From Dipteris shenzhenensis (Eukaryota; Polypodiophyta; Polypodiopsida; Gleicheniales), in assembly GCA_047967505.1 (NCBI GenBank), contig CM106540.1: DNA of 64,000 nt; one strand, given 5' to 3'. Made by a program: the position numbers and the translations under genes. The notes under the pieces were generated by a model. That model searched no databases. It was not told the origin of the DNA and saw only the letters and a program-made list of their open reading frames with translations. This document shows positions 1 through 12,458 of this stretch, in pieces. How positions within the stretch are numbered: position 1 is the first letter of the stretch; every line of letters starts with the position of its first letter.

Positions 1-62
1 ACTCCCCCTCCAACCATCTCTCCGCCTGACCCTGGGGAGCCTTGCAACATCGTTCCTCCACA

Positions 63-212
63 TCCATTGTCGCCAGTTTGACCACCCATCCCCCTAACCC
101 CTCTTCATTGTCTCCACGTCCATTGTCGCCACTTTAACCCCTTTCCCCCTAACCCCTCTTCTTTGCCTTCACATGCATTATCGCCAGTTTGACGACCCAT
201 CCCCCTTCCAAA
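63..212. repeat. Three-copy C-rich minisatellite (about 57 bp unit)
   Basis: Three successive units begin with 'tccattgtcgcca', 'tccattgtcgcca' and 'cattatcgcca', and each carries the CCCCCTAACCCCTCTTC-like segment. The third is partial. No coding frame spans it convincingly. Confidence 0.75.
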
Positions 213-751
213 ACCTAGTTCTACCCTCTGTCTCCAGAAATTCCACCCCCTAACAGCAGCCCCCATCGGCCTTCCTCTTCGCACCCATTCCTCATCACCA
301 GGTTCAAACCCCTTTTTTCAAATGTCATGCTGCAAGCCACAGCTCAGACTGCCACTCCCTCCAAAATTTTGGCACCAGGGAATCTGGAACTCACAGAGGT
401 TCCAAAGGCATATCCCCTAGCTGACCAGGGATATCCATGGCCATCTTCCACACCCATCGAAAGAGCGATTGCAAGCATTGGTGCATGAGGGGGACAACTT
501 GCAAAATCAAGGAGATTGATGCAGCTATTTGAGATGGGTGGTTGCAGATGCCATAGGAGGCCCGTTGGATGTACCAATTCTCCAAGACAAGCTTAGCCTT
601 GGTGAAGGTGGTACCATATGTTAGATACTATACGTACGGTACAAGTAAATGGTATGTTGTGCTATGTGGAAAAAAATTTAAAGTACAAATGATACAACCG
701 CTTTGTAAATTAGTTTTTTTTTCCCCAAAAAAGGAGGAAGGGAAGGGGGGG

Positions 752-791
<40 letters not shown>

Positions 792-1582
792 ATTAATGTC
801 CACTGGAGACCAAAAGGTCTATGGGACAGCAAGAAACCCTCTAGTACATCTGCTTTAGGGAGGGCACATGGCAGCTCCCAAGGAGTGCAAAAAGCAAGCC
901 ACATTATTTTAGAGTACCTACATAATAGTCTGAAAGAGTAAACAGCCATACATCAGTTTAAGACAGAGTCTTTTGGTTTTGATTTAAACTCTCTAATTAG
1001 GGCTACGCCTTCACAGTAAACTGCCCATTTTCCATATAGTCCATAGAATGCAATGATTAATCACCATCAACAATCAAGTAGATACCACAGTTGCTTGTTT
1101 GACGTCCAGACATCATACATAGAACTAAATATGCACAAAGAGATTCACCTTGAAAGTAAAAGCTCAAAGTATTACTGAGTCTCCTCTCTACAGTCTACCG
1201 GGCTGTGTGGACCATGGGAGTGACTACAGCTTGGAAACATGCAAAGGGGGCTGTGTGGGCTCAATTTGTTGTGCATCGTTTAATTATTGGTTGCAAACTA
1301 TTACTCCAGAGCTTGTGCGAACAGGGCTACGAGTGATGTACAAGAAGCTGCTTGCACGCAACGATTCTTGTTCGGGTTTGGCAGCGGCACTATCCTACAA
1401 GAGCATGTATGTTATTCGGTAAATCAGAGAGAGAATGCTTCAGCACTCAATTTCAGCATGATAACGCGAAAGTCCTCTTTGATTTTCTGGTTAGTAGTCA
1501 TACCAGCAACATTGTACACAGGAGCATTCCAGGGGGTAGATCTTTGAAAGGATGATGAGTCATGATGCTATCACACGTGATC
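213..1582. other. No recognisable gene; contains a GA microsatellite
   Basis: Only short open frames without recognisable similarity occur here. Around 741-789 a G-run passes into about 18 GA units. I see no splice-supported coding region or RNA gene. Confidence 0.5.
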
Positions 1583-1704
1583 AGAGAGAAGAAATGTACT
1601 CCACATGATATCATACTCGCTGAGTTTGCAGCAAGGCCCCTACAGAGAGAAGAAATGTACTCCACATGATATCATACTCGCTGAGTTTGCAGCAAGGCCC
1701 CTAC
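1583..1704. repeat. Two-copy tandem duplication, 61-bp unit
   Basis: The units 1583-1643 and 1644-1704 appear identical and start with 'agagagaagaaatgtactcc'. The lack of divergence suggests a recent duplication. Confidence 0.95.
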
Positions 1705-3421
1705 ACAGACATTTCATTCCAGACCATCATGTGCCTCAACACGGTTCGGAAGTATGGCCAGAGTGATGCAGGCAGGTAGGATTGTCATGGAAAGCTCTCT
1801 CATCGTTCCTACAGCTAGCAGCAGCAGATGAGTTTCCCTTATTGATATCACATGATGCCTTAAATAGAACCCAAGTGACAGACCATAATAAGGTTCTCTC
1901 TAGAACGCACACTCTTCTGAGACCCGAGCAGGCCCTGGAACAGCTTTTCTTGCCAGCCTAACGTCCAAATTACAAACGGCAAATGGTCTCGTCACAATTG
2001 AACAAAGACCATTCAACTACCACTAATTAAGCAATGCATCTTTCGAATAAATTGCTGACAATCTGGTAATAAGCATTTGCAGCTCTTAAATTGGTCCCAA
2101 GCAGGAGGACTAATACCCTCACAATTAAAAAACACAAAGCTGACAAAGATGCATCCTTTGAGCCTGTGAACATCTGCCTAGGCTCACCACATGCAGGCCA
2201 ATAGGTACAACCGCAGCCATGAAGTCATGCCACAAGGAAGTAAACAGCATAAGCAGTCCAAACAGGCCACTATGTCAGCCCGGGGACTGCAAAGAGTAGC
2301 GCAGACAGCCCAGACTACCATGCAGGCAGTCAACGCTGCCACATAGGCAGCTGACTGCCAGTGTACAACCAAGTACTCAGGCCCAAAAACCAGCTAACCT
2401 GCCACCTCATCACTCTTGCCAGGGCAAGATCCACATATAAAAGAGCACTATCACTCCACCAAAGCAAGCTCCAGCAGCATAGAGCAGAGCAGAAGCATGA
2501 AGAGGAGCAGCCTGTCTCTCTCCAACTCCATCTTTAAATGAGGACCAGTGCCTTCATCGTTTCCAGAAGGAATAGTCAAACTTCTGCAGGTTGTAATCAA
2601 TAGCCATTTTGCTCAACCAATAAGACGTGCTCTAACGCAGGTGGCCAGTTGCACCCAGTCTTATACTTGCACATTCAGTCACGGTGTATGCATGCACATG
2701 TGTGATCTCTAAAGTTCAGTCAGTGGCTTTCACACTAAGGCTGTTAGCAGGGCTTACGTGTCTGTTACAGAAGTTCCATTTACAAGGCAATCTCTGCTAG
2801 ACCCGACCGGGTCCCCTGTTCAAAAAACTTTTAAGCTTACACAATGAAGATTTATGGATGTGGCCCACGAAAAAGAACACATCCAAGACACAAGCATAGC
2901 ACAAGTGCAGCATAAGATGGTATTAAAAAAACATAAATAGAGAGCTTTACATGAGTCTTGCCATGATTCATTCTGCAAACGTTTAGGCCACAGCAAGGAT
3001 GCTCGTGGCCATGATTTTAAGTAGATGTTAATTAATATGCTAAATCATTTCAAAGCGACAAACATGACAGAACCCTGTCCTAGGCTCTGCATTTGAAGTG
3101 GAAACCACTCTTCACAAAACCAAATGCTATAGTGCCCACGAAGCAAAGGTATTCAGCCTCAGAAGGGCCCTGAAAATCTGTAAACAAATTTGTAAACTGT
3201 AATTCATTTGAATTCATTTTCTAGAAATGCAACTATGGAGGCTGAGAAGTTAGTCTCCAGATTCTGAAAGATTGGCCTTGTCTTTTCCCTTCAGATTGCA
3301 GAAATGCAATTTCTGTCAATAACTATTGACGCGTTTCTGTGAGCTACCCTTTTCAAGAAAACAAAAAGGGGGGAAGAGAACGCGGCCAAAGGAAATAGAC
3401 GTTTGTTAAGAGCAAGGTCAC
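1705..3421. other. No recognised exon; probable intron or downstream part of the F-box gene
   Basis: On the minus strand this stretch follows the splice donor of the F-box exon at 3420-3421, so it should be intron and/or later exons of that gene. I could not find the expected following exon (families of this type continue past the F-box), so later exons may lie outside the window. Basis: position and donor seen; intron status inferred. Confidence 0.4.
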
Positions 3422-4018
3422 CTTGTGAAATAAGGCCTTCCAGGCACTGTCATCGTTGGCAGCCCGTCGCATGCAAGAGTTGGTCATGGAGACGTTGCAG
3501 AGACTCCTATAGTCTAGGTAACTCAGCATGTGCTGCGTGATTTCTGGAACAAGCTGTTCCATGATGGAGGCTTCCGGCTGAGAGGCAGCAGGCTGCTGAC
3601 TCGCTAGCTTCTCGACGACATTTCCATTAAGCAGCCGTGTGAAATCAGCCTTCCCTCCGCAGCAATTGCAGCTGCAATTGCAGACCTTGGCCACCGCCCA
3701 GTTATTAGTCCGAACCCGAATTCCCGCCTTTCTCCATCTCCTCTTCACAAAGCCCCGGCAAAGGGAGACGACCAAACAGAGAAATTTGACGGCGCCGCTG
3801 ATCCAGAGGCCCAAAATGCAGCAGAAGGCAGTGATGACAGCCAGGATGAGGTACCAAAACTCGTGGGGAAACGATTCGACGTCGCCCAATTCGGCATTGC
3901 TGAGCTCAACGTGAGGGCAAGAAGATGATTCGAGGGCTAGTACTGGGGCGAAGAAATCACAAATGTGGAGGAGTAGGAGGAGAATGCCCAATTGCGAGAG
4001 AGGGAAACGCATGCCCAT
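3422..4018 (-). CDS. F-box protein with signal peptide and transmembrane segment, first exon
   Basis: Codes for 199 residues before a clean donor (AAG|GTGACC, GT at 3421-3420, phase 0). Residues 1-29 look like a signal peptide with a leucine run. About 55-85 form a hydrophobic transmembrane stretch, followed by a basic KRRWRK patch and a cysteine cluster (CNCSCNCC, 113-120). Residues 154-199 match an F-box: VPEITQHMLSYLDY, then CNVSMTNSCMRRAANDDSAW. F-box proteins recruit substrates to SCF ubiquitin ligases through SKP1, and the membrane anchor suggests action at a membrane (inference). The open frame runs upstream to 4198, but that part is arginine/glutamate-rich translation of a GA/CT tract. 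I therefore chose the ATG at 4018, just before the hydrophobic leader. The gene is partial here. Confidence 0.75.
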
Positions 4019-4139
4019 TGCATTCCAAAATCTAAGATTGAGGTGCGATCTCTGCTCCTTTGTGGGTCGTCTGAGCGATACCGTTCCGTTACGCCCTATT
4101 TCTTGTCGGATATTCGATGCTACCTTCTCATGGAGCCTC

Positions 4140-4251
4140 TCTGTCTCTCGCGCGCTCTCGCTCGCTCTCGGCAGCAACCTAGCCTCTCTCTCGCTCACTC
4201 TTTGTGTCCTCTCTCTCTCTCTCTCTAGCCTCTCTCTCGCTCACTCTCTGA

Positions 4252-4290
<39 letters not shown>

Positions 4291-4345
4291 CTCTGTCTCT
4301 GCGCATGCAGCAACCTATCCCCCCACTTCCCCCCACTACATAGCT
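4140..4345. repeat. CT-rich microsatellite tract (GA on the F-box sense strand)
   Basis: Interrupted CT repeats at about 4211-4228 and 4247-4287. They lie 120-330 bp upstream of the F-box start codon, so they fall in its 5' UTR or promoter. GA-rich leaders are common in plants, but no regulatory function is shown. Confidence 0.7.
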
Positions 4346-4800
4346 TCTCTCTCTCCCCCTCCCCTTCTCCTCTTTTCCTTTTGATTAACTCCTTGTATTG
4401 CCCTTTTCGTATCACACACGGCTCGTCCGGCTGATTGAGAACTCTCAGTCCCAAACTGTATTTGCCCTCTGCCCCTTTCTCTTCTCGCGCTCTCTCTCAC
4501 ATATGCACATTACCATGTACGTTATACTCTGCCGTTCTTGAACCCATCTTTGTAGTTTCCAACGACCCACTTAACCAATTTTTGGGCCCCAAAAAATGGC
4601 CCCTAAGTTTCCTCTTAACTCCACGGCTTGAGAGCATTCTTGTAATTTAGGTTTATGGGCTATGGTTTTTGGGTCAATAGGATCATTAGATGCCATCATC
4701 AAAGCACAAACAATATGAATCTGCCCCCCCTCATGAAGTTTGAGAGCCTCCAAATAGAAATAGGTGGAAGGAAGAGCAAAAGAGGGGGGAAATGGTGGAG

Positions 4801-4840
<40 letters not shown>
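4801..4840. repeat. GA microsatellite (about 18 units)
   Basis: Uninterrupted GA dinucleotides flanked by unique sequence. Confidence 0.95.
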
Positions 4841-4841
<1 letters not shown>

Positions 4842-5875
4842 ACCACTCTCACTATGGCTTGTGTAAAAATAATCTTTTTGCATTTCCTAGTGGAAACCTT
4901 AACTATAGCCTGCCTACCCTGAGAGGGTAGGCTGAAAAAATAGACAATAACATATCACCAAAAAATAGAGTGTTAAGTGTTTAAATGGATTTTTGAGTAA
5001 CACAATAATGGTCACAGATTAAATCAGGTTATCATTGTCCTTGTCATTCATTCATCCATTCATTGATCACTCCCTATATATCAAAGTCCTTTGCATTCAT
5101 TCGTTCATTCATTCATTGCTCGCTCCCTATACTTATCAAATCCCAACAAATACATGAATAAGGCTATGCTCACAAGAGCTCATAATTCATCCTTGGTTGC
5201 AACCTGTATAATATTGTGACATGGACTACAACCATATGAGTTGTCACTCTTCGATCTTGCATATCTCTACTGGTGACTCTGAATGTTCCCTTGCATCAAG
5301 AACATGCATCAAAAGAGAGGAATGTTGTAAGAATCTAGATTGAAGCAAGAATATCTAGGGCAAGGAAAGCAATATTTTTATAATAATATATAATCTAATT
5401 ATTATAACCACACATAGTTGGTCGGGGGGTAGCACGCGTCCTTCAAAGAATTATAATTTGAGGAAACGGGCCCTTCCCTAGGCATCGAGATGGAGAACAT
5501 CGAGAATATTAGCATCGAGTAGCATTGCGATTAAGTCTCATGAATGGATAAGGCACTAACACACGACCTGAATATCAATAGTCGTATTAGAATTGTAACT
5601 TGTGAAATCAATATCTTGCATGCACCGTATCACGTAGATCTCTTTCACTTTCTACAAAATGAAAGGCATATTAAATCACATTATTACATGTGAAAATTTC
5701 GTAAGATTAAACTCCCAGATGCTTGAATTGCAACTCTTTAATTGACAAGGTTGTGCTCTCTACTCAATCATGGGATTCACATTACACACAAGCTGAAGAG
5801 AATTGAGTGCAAATGAATGGCAAGATCTAGATATAATGGACTACTAGTGAAGACAAAAGAACGAGAGAGAGAGAT

Positions 5876-5915
<40 letters not shown>

Positions 5916-6853
5916 ATCACACTCTCCAATAACTGAGCAAATCTGAAGGTGGTAAGAGGTAGTGGTATTGTCATCAAGGTCATTGCCATTAATGAGGGTG
6001 AATGAGCATCAAGCCTTCAATTTTTGCAAAGTTTTCACTAAGCTTTTCAAAGGGCTGTAATTAGCTTTCATTTTTGCTTGGCTAAGCAAATTTGAATTTA
6101 GACATAAACCTTTCTTCTAACCAAAGTTTCAAAACAAACACCTTCGAATATATTTAATCGAGTTGGCCACAAACTATGGCTAGTAAAGCAAGGAAAGCCT
6201 CATACTAGAGATGCTAAGTATCCAAGAGGGTGAATAGATTGCATTCTTAGGTGCTCGTTATTGTAGGTTTGGTCATAGAAAGGGGACAACCCAAAGTAAT
6301 GAAACACCAAAGCTTGTTGTAGAGGAAAAAAGAGTTCAAGTCCCTAAAGCTAATACCAAGCATCTCTATGTCAAGAGGTTCAACTTCACCAACCCCTGCC
6401 ATTGTGCTAGCATAAGACAAACAAAAATTTTGGAGCACAAGATTGCCCATACGATTTGATGACGGTTTTGATCTTGTTGGCCAAATTTTCAAGGGGATGA
6501 GAGTGCATCTACATTAATCACAATTTTATCTATATAGGCTCCTACTATCCACAAAGAGCTATGTGCAAAAGCCAAATATTGCAAAGGAGGCGATGAGTCG
6601 CAACCTTAGGCCCACGACATGTGGGACTATTTTAGTAGAAAATCATTAAATTGGCCTTCCAACAAAAAGGATATGAGAACATCTGTGAGTATAGAAAGGC
6701 CTCAAATGAAGGCTTGAGCACCTATGTAAAAAAGGAGCTACAATATAGAGGAGTTGGCTGAGAAGAGAAGGATCGTGAACAACTATAGTGGAGGGGGCTC
6801 GAGGACTTGCCTCCCTACTAGACATTCTTTCTTGTTAGATTTTTCTCTCAAAA
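4841..6853. other. No recognisable gene; small repeats
   Basis: Contains a short two-copy CATTCATTC-rich repeat at about 5042-5140 and a GA microsatellite at about 5862-5912. The open frames are short and unrecognised. Confidence 0.45.
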
Positions 6854-7277
6854 CTATTCACCATTCATCTCACGCAGATGAAGCTTTAGGAGGCATCGCA
6901 AGGTGACTGACTGGAGGGGTTTGACTTGGGCTTGATTGTAGCGTATGCTAGTGGCACGGCACTTGTAGTCTTGCATTCTTGGGTCATAATTGTTGTAATG
7001 GTAAGCAATACATGTGTCGTACAGTGCTCCTTCGAGCTTCACCATTTCTATACCTAGATCACAACCGATCAGTGGCATAAGATGGCACCCTCCTGCCTTA
7101 TCATCATCGTTCACAAACTCAAATCCTGGGGGACAGCTACAACTATTGTTGCTACATATCTCGTACAAGCTGCATATCCCTATTATGGTACAAGGTTCTT
7201 CTTGTGGAAATCTCGAAGCTGCACTGCATGACTTATTGTCGATAGATAAGGTGAATAGCGTAAGAAGTCATTTGTTC
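6854..7277 (-). pseudogene. Fragment of a G-type lectin (S-domain) receptor gene, EGF-like region
   Basis: On the minus strand an open frame begins just after a stop near 7280 and ends at 6854. It reads SIDNKSC, then EEPCTIIGICSLYEICS and NNSCSCPPGFEFVNDDD, then GGCHLMPLIGC. The cysteine spacing and the 'CSCPPGF' core match the EGF-like segment between the bulb-lectin/S-locus part and the PAN domain of plant G-type lectin receptor kinases. There is no lectin domain upstream in frame and no kinase follows, so this is a stranded fragment (about 135 codons) or an isolated exon. It probably has no function. Confidence 0.55.
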
Positions 7278-7658
7278 CCCATGACTATCCTTTACAACAA
7301 TGCACTACTACCATTAACCCCTTTTTTGACACTATTCATCAATGTTATTACTTCATCTTTAAGTGAAAATGACATCCATCAATATTTGTATCAAAATGAT
7401 TTAACGCTATAAGTTTTGTCGATATTATCATCGATATTAGCATCACTAAAGTATCTAGAAAAATGCACATCGAAAAAACGTCGATAATCAAATTTGAATA
7501 CAAAATTGATAGTGGGTTGTTTCACCCCACACCTTGCAATAATGAAATGAAATTCAAATGATTTCACAACCAAATATATATTGTATCAATGTTGTCCTCT
7601 ATCCTTCAATCAATCAAAGCCTCATTAGAATATCATGGCCATCAGATACCATTTGCAT

Positions 7659-8275
7659 TGTTAGATATGCTCAATGCCCCACTCTCCTGGTAAGCACCAG
7701 TGGTCCAAGGTGCTCAAGTTATAAGACCCCCATATGAGGAGAAGCCATGTGTGAGCCCGGGACACTAGATGGATCGTGACTTGCATGTCAGATGAGGTCT
7801 ATCATTGAGACCGTTGATGGTAGAAAGGTGATCTATGTGAGTCTAGCCTATGGGCTAGGCAGGGTAGGTAAGCTAGTAGCACAACGAGGCACATTGTCTT
7901 AGGTATAGGGAATATTCCTTGAATATTCCATGGACGACTAGTCGGTTCCATCGACTAGGTTGACTAGTCGGCTCCATTGACTACATTGACTCATCGGCTC
8001 CACCAACTACGTTGATTCGACTACTGCCCTCATAGCTATAAAGAGGCGACCCTCCCAGTCCGTTGCATCAGATCAAATTAGATCTTCTAGTTAGTAGCTC
8101 TTCACCTAGTATCTGTCTAGATCGCCATTTAAGGTCCACTGTGGGAGCGCACGGGTGGACAGAGCCATCATCTATACTACATCAGTATTGAAGGAAAATT
8201 TGGTTCCTCTCCAATTTGCTGTGTACTCTCTATTCTTTGTTCAATTTCCATTCCGTTGCGCCGTGTAATTTAACA
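7659..8275 (+). repeat. 5' LTR of the Copia element
   Basis: 617 bp, beginning TGTTAGATATGCTC and ending TTTAACA. A TATAAAG box lies near 8037, consistent with a promoter. The 3' copy has the same layout with scattered substitutions and a short extra segment near 12880-12893, making it 631 bp. Confidence 0.95.
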
Positions 8276-8293
8276 TGGTATCAAAGCCCAGGC
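8276..8293 (+). other. Copia primer binding site
   Basis: TGGTATCAAAGCC directly follows the 5' LTR. It resembles the initiator-tRNA-Met complement (TGGTATCAGAGC) used by plant Copia elements. Confidence 0.85.
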
Positions 8294-8349
8294 GGCTCTA
8301 AGGATCGAAGAGTAGAAGAGAGGCGAGGGCTTCAACAGCATACGGAGTG

Positions 8350-9330
8350 ATGGCATCAGGAAGCGGCTCAAGTTTAGCAGCTGCACCAACAATCCAGGCG
8401 TTGAGGATTCGCCCACTTTCCTTCACTGAAGGCAACCTAGATGGTACGAACTACACTCTGTGGAAGTTTAAAATTACTGCTATTCTGGATTCATATGAGC
8501 TTCTGGAGATAGTACTGGGGACTGACCCAGAACCATAAGAAACCTCCGACCCAGCAAATGCGGGGAGAATGATACCTCCTAATGCCGACCTTCTATGAGC
8601 TTGGAAATGCAGGAATGTAGATGCTCTGTGTACCCTGGTTACAAGTACTACTAATAGTGTTTTGACCTTGATTTAGCATACATCTAAGGCAACTGTGGCT
8701 TGGAACATATTGAAGAGTCAGTATGAGACGCAAAATCAAATAAGGATTAGAGAATCGGCTCATAGCTGAGAAGTTTAATGAAGGAGACAGCGGAGGCGTT
8801 CATAACCCGAATAAAAAATCTGTGTGACCAGATGGCTAGTGTTGGGATACAAAAGACTAGCGAAGAGCTAGCTCGGCGGTGTCTCCGGATATGTCCACCA
8901 AGGTTTAATGGACTGGTAACAGTGCTTAACACTCAGGTGAGACCCCAATCATTGACATTTGAGGATGTGCTTTACTTATGGAGGAGGAATTGAGGCTTAA
9001 AGCTCAAGATGGAGGTGGCAATGGGGATGCTGCATTCTCTGCCACTGTGAAAGGCAAAGGTGGTTCCTCTGCCAAAGGTGAGTCCTCTACTAGTGGTGAC
9101 AAAAAGAAGAAGGGCGGCAAGAAGAAGTTTCAAGGAGAATGCTTCTACTACAAGAAGAAGGGCCATGTGATTGCAGATTGCCGGGTCAAGAAAGCAGATG
9201 AAAAGAATGGTACCGTGAAGAAGACAGATAAGGGGAAAGAGACAGCTAACACAGCAGAAGCAGAGTTGGATCTATTTCTGGCCATTGAGGAAGAGTGTTC
9301 CTCAGTTCAAGAAGCTTTAACCCCACTGAT
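8350..9330 (+). pseudogene. Copia gag region, interrupted
   Basis: Starts at ATG 8350. An N-terminal part with LDGTNYTLWKFKI matches the usual 'G.NY..W' of Copia gag. A stop at 8536-8538 and at least one further break follow. The frame resumes at about 8778 with the UBN2-like segment and ends with a CCHC zinc knuckle near 9140-9183. There the second cysteine is tyrosine (CFYYKKKGH....C), so the RNA-binding knuckle is itself damaged. Gag would form the particle. Confidence 0.85.
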
Positions 9331-10488
9331 TCATGGGTGTTGGATAATGGTGCCTCCCATCACATGACCTACAAGAAGGGTCTATATTGTTCCATGCAGC
9401 CTCTACAGGAACCCATCACTGTGACGGTTGGAAATAACGCAAAATGCCCTGTTGAGGGTATAGGTATGGTTTCATTTGTTTCTGTAAATGGAGATGTTAA
9501 GAAACTATCTAATGTGCTCTATGCTCCACAACTCAAGAGAAATCTGCTATCAGTTGCTTCCATAGCTGACCTTGACCATGACGTGAGGTTCAACGAGACA
9601 GGAGCAAAAATTTTGGATAGTGTTGGCAATCTTGTTGGCACAGGAGTAAGGAGGAACAACCTGCATGAGCTAAGTGCTCTTACAGCCACCGCTGGAGTGG
9701 GCATAAGTAGACTTTGGCACGAAGGATTCGGCCACATCGGATTTGCAGTGCTGAAGGAGATGCAGAAGCAAGGTATGGTTGCTCACTTACCTGCAGTAGC
9801 AGAAATCAAAGAATCGTGTGAAGCTTGCATGATGGGCAAGCAACAGAGAAAGGCATTCCCACAAGAAAGCAAGAATAGAGCAAATGCTCCTCTAGAGTTG
9901 GTGCATGTTGACTTGTGTGGTAAGATGCCTACACAGGCCTTGGGGGGATCTTCCTATTTTTTATGGATCGTCGATTGACTATAGCAGGAAGATGTGGGTG
10001 TACTTTCTTCGCGATTTGCTCAAGCTTTTGGTAAATTGAAAGAATAGCTACAGCTTATTGAAAATGAAACAGGGAGAAAAGTGAAGAAAATCAGATTGGA
10101 TGGTGGTGGTGAGTTTGTTTCTACAAAGTTCGGAGATTTTTGTAAGAGCAAAGGGATCAAGCGACAAACGACGACTTCACATATGCCTCAGCTAAATTTT
10201 GTTGTTGAACGCCGAATGTGGACCACTGTGGAGATGGGGAGGTGTATGTTGAAAGGTGCTGGACTGCCAAACCACTTTTGGGCTGAGGCTGTCAATACTG
10301 CGGCTTACATCCTTAATCGTCGCAGCAGTTATACAAAGGCACTCAAAGGTAAAACACCACATGAGGCTTACAGCGGTAAGAAGCCATTTGTCTCCCACTC
10401 AGAACGTTTGGGTGTGAATGCTATGCGCATGTACCAGACAAAGAGAGAAACAAGCTACAACCAAAAAGCACCAAATGTATCTTCTTAG
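9295..10488 (+). pseudogene. Copia protease and integrase region, interrupted
   Basis: Protease: VLDNGASHHM, where families have D-S/T-G-A; the serine/threonine next to the catalytic aspartate is asparagine here. The pre-integrase zinc finger (LWHEGFGHIG, then CEACMMGKQ) is preserved. Integrase catalytic residues are seen in HVDLCG, RLDGGGEF and VVERRMWT. The frame stops at 9976-9978 and reopens near 10081, so the polyprotein is cut in the integrase core. Family roles: maturation of the polyprotein and insertion of cDNA. Confidence 0.88.
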
Positions 10489-10989
10489 GCTATTGTGATG
10501 AGAAGAAAGCTTATAAATTGTATGACCGAGAGGCAAAGAAGATCATAGCGAGCCGCGATGTGGTGTTCAAGGAGCAGCCACATGCAGTGGAGGCAGAGAA
10601 GAGCTCTTCCACTTTATCATCAAGCGAAGAGGTAATTCACTATGGACCTATCCCAGGAGCTATAAAGGAGGAAATATTAGATGATGAAGGTACAAGTCAC
10701 CTACCTATTGTTACACCATCAAAAAAGCCATTGCCGCGATGGGTAAGGTAGCTCTATGACCATGATAACTAGATGCCTATGTCTATTGAGCAGCATGCAC
10801 ATGGACCAAGGCGGTCTCAGAGAATGAAGGAGCAAAGGAGGGCTTCTGCTCACATAGTCAATATGGCCTTGATGGCTGAGATTATTGTAGAAGTAAAGGA
10901 GCCTGCGAGTTTGGAGGAAGCACTTGCAGATTGAGATTGGAAAAACGCTATGCAAGTAGAATATAACAGCATAACGTAGAATGAAACTT

Positions 10990-12458
10990 GGGAGTTGGTA
11001 GATCAACCACCTAACAGAAGGGTTATTGGCACCAAGTGGGTTTGGAAGGTAAAGTACAAGGCCGATGGGACTTTGGAAAAGTACAAAGCTAGATTGGTTG
11101 CACAAGGATTTTTGCAAGTTGAAGGGTTTGATTTTCAGGAATCTTCCACTCTGACTGCCAGAATGACCACTATTCGCATAGTACTATCAGTGGCTGCTCA
11201 TAAAAAGTGGCCAGTTTATCAAATGGATGTTAAATTAATATTCTTGAATGGTGACCTCAAGGAGGAGGTGCACGTGGCTCAGCCACCAGAGTTTGAGGCC
11301 CCCCATTCTGAGAACAAGGTATGTAAGCTAAAGAAAGCACTGTACGGGTTGAAACAAGCCTAAGAGCATGGTACCAATGGATAGACAAATTCTTTCATAA
11401 ATTAAACTTCAAAAGATGTGCCTCAGATGCTAACTTGTAAGTGTACATGAAAGGTGGAAAATCTGCTATTATTGTTCTATATGTGGATGATCTCCTTATT
11501 ACAGGTGACTATGAAGACATGATCCAGCAGACTAGAAGGGCGTTGAGCATTGAGTTTGAGATGACAGACTTAGGCTTGATGCACTACTATTTGGGGATTG
11601 AAGTCTGGCAAGAGCAGGCAAGATCTTCATCTCTCAGCAGAAATATGCAAGGGAGATCTTGAAGGCATTTGGTATGTCTGAGTGCAAGGAGATAGCTACA
11701 CCTATGGAGGTAAATGCAAGGCTGTCTATGGAGGATGCCTCACCACCAGTAGACATCAAGAGGTACAAGAAGTTGGTTGGTAGTCTCATCTATATGTGCA
11801 ATACCAGACCGGACATCAGTTTTGCTGTTGGCGTTTTGAGCAGGTTCTCCAATAAGCCCTGGGAGAATCATTGGAATGCAAGGATGCAGATGCTCATGTA
11901 TGTGAAGGGCACTCTTGATTATGGCATCACCTATGGTACGGGCACTTCCTTGGCTGGTCATTGTGACTCAAATTGGGCTGGAGATGTTGATTCCGGGAAA
12001 TCAATTTCTGGATATTTTTTCTCTTTAGGTTCAGGTATCTTCTCTTGGATCAGCATAAGAAACAACCAACAGTAGCATTGTCTCCTATCGAGGCTAAGTA
12101 CAAGGCAGCATGCTTTGCTGCTTGTGAAGTAGTGTGGCTGAGGAGGATCTTATGGCACATGGGAGTGCAAGAGGATGAGGCAACTGTGTTGAGGTGCGAC
12201 AATCAATGTTGCATGGCCATTGCTAAAAATCCAGTGTTTCATGCATGCACAAAACATATAGAGATTCAGTATCACTATGTGCATGATTTGATGGAGGATC
12301 GGGATAGCGGAATTGGTCTAATGTCCAACAAAGTAAAATGGAGCAGATATCTTCACCAAGGCACTCGGGAAGGATCAGGTTCAGGGTCATCTTCAGAGAC
12401 TTGGCATTGGGCCGAGAAGGTAGTTCACCTACGAGTGGACATTGAGGGGGGGTGTTAG
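10990..12458 (+). pseudogene. Copia reverse transcriptase and RNase H region, interrupted
   Basis: Reverse transcriptase starts with [14 protein letters not shown] and [10 protein letters not shown], has the first catalytic aspartate in YQMDVK, and YVDD at about 11479-11490. A stop at 11361-11363 follows [10 protein letters not shown]. RNase H motifs are GHCDSNWAGD, SPIEAKYKA and LRCDNQ, with a break near 12072-12075. All recognisable domains are present, so decay is by point lesions and small shifts rather than deletion. Confidence 0.88.
12442..12452 (+). other. Copia polypurine tract
   Basis: A run of purines ending in seven G immediately before the TG of the 3' LTR. This is the expected primer site for plus-strand synthesis. 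Confidence 0.85.

Noticed and set aside
7014-7412. 132-codon plus-strand open frame
   Set aside because: It is the antisense shadow of the lectin-receptor fragment, whose cysteine pattern is clear on the minus strand.
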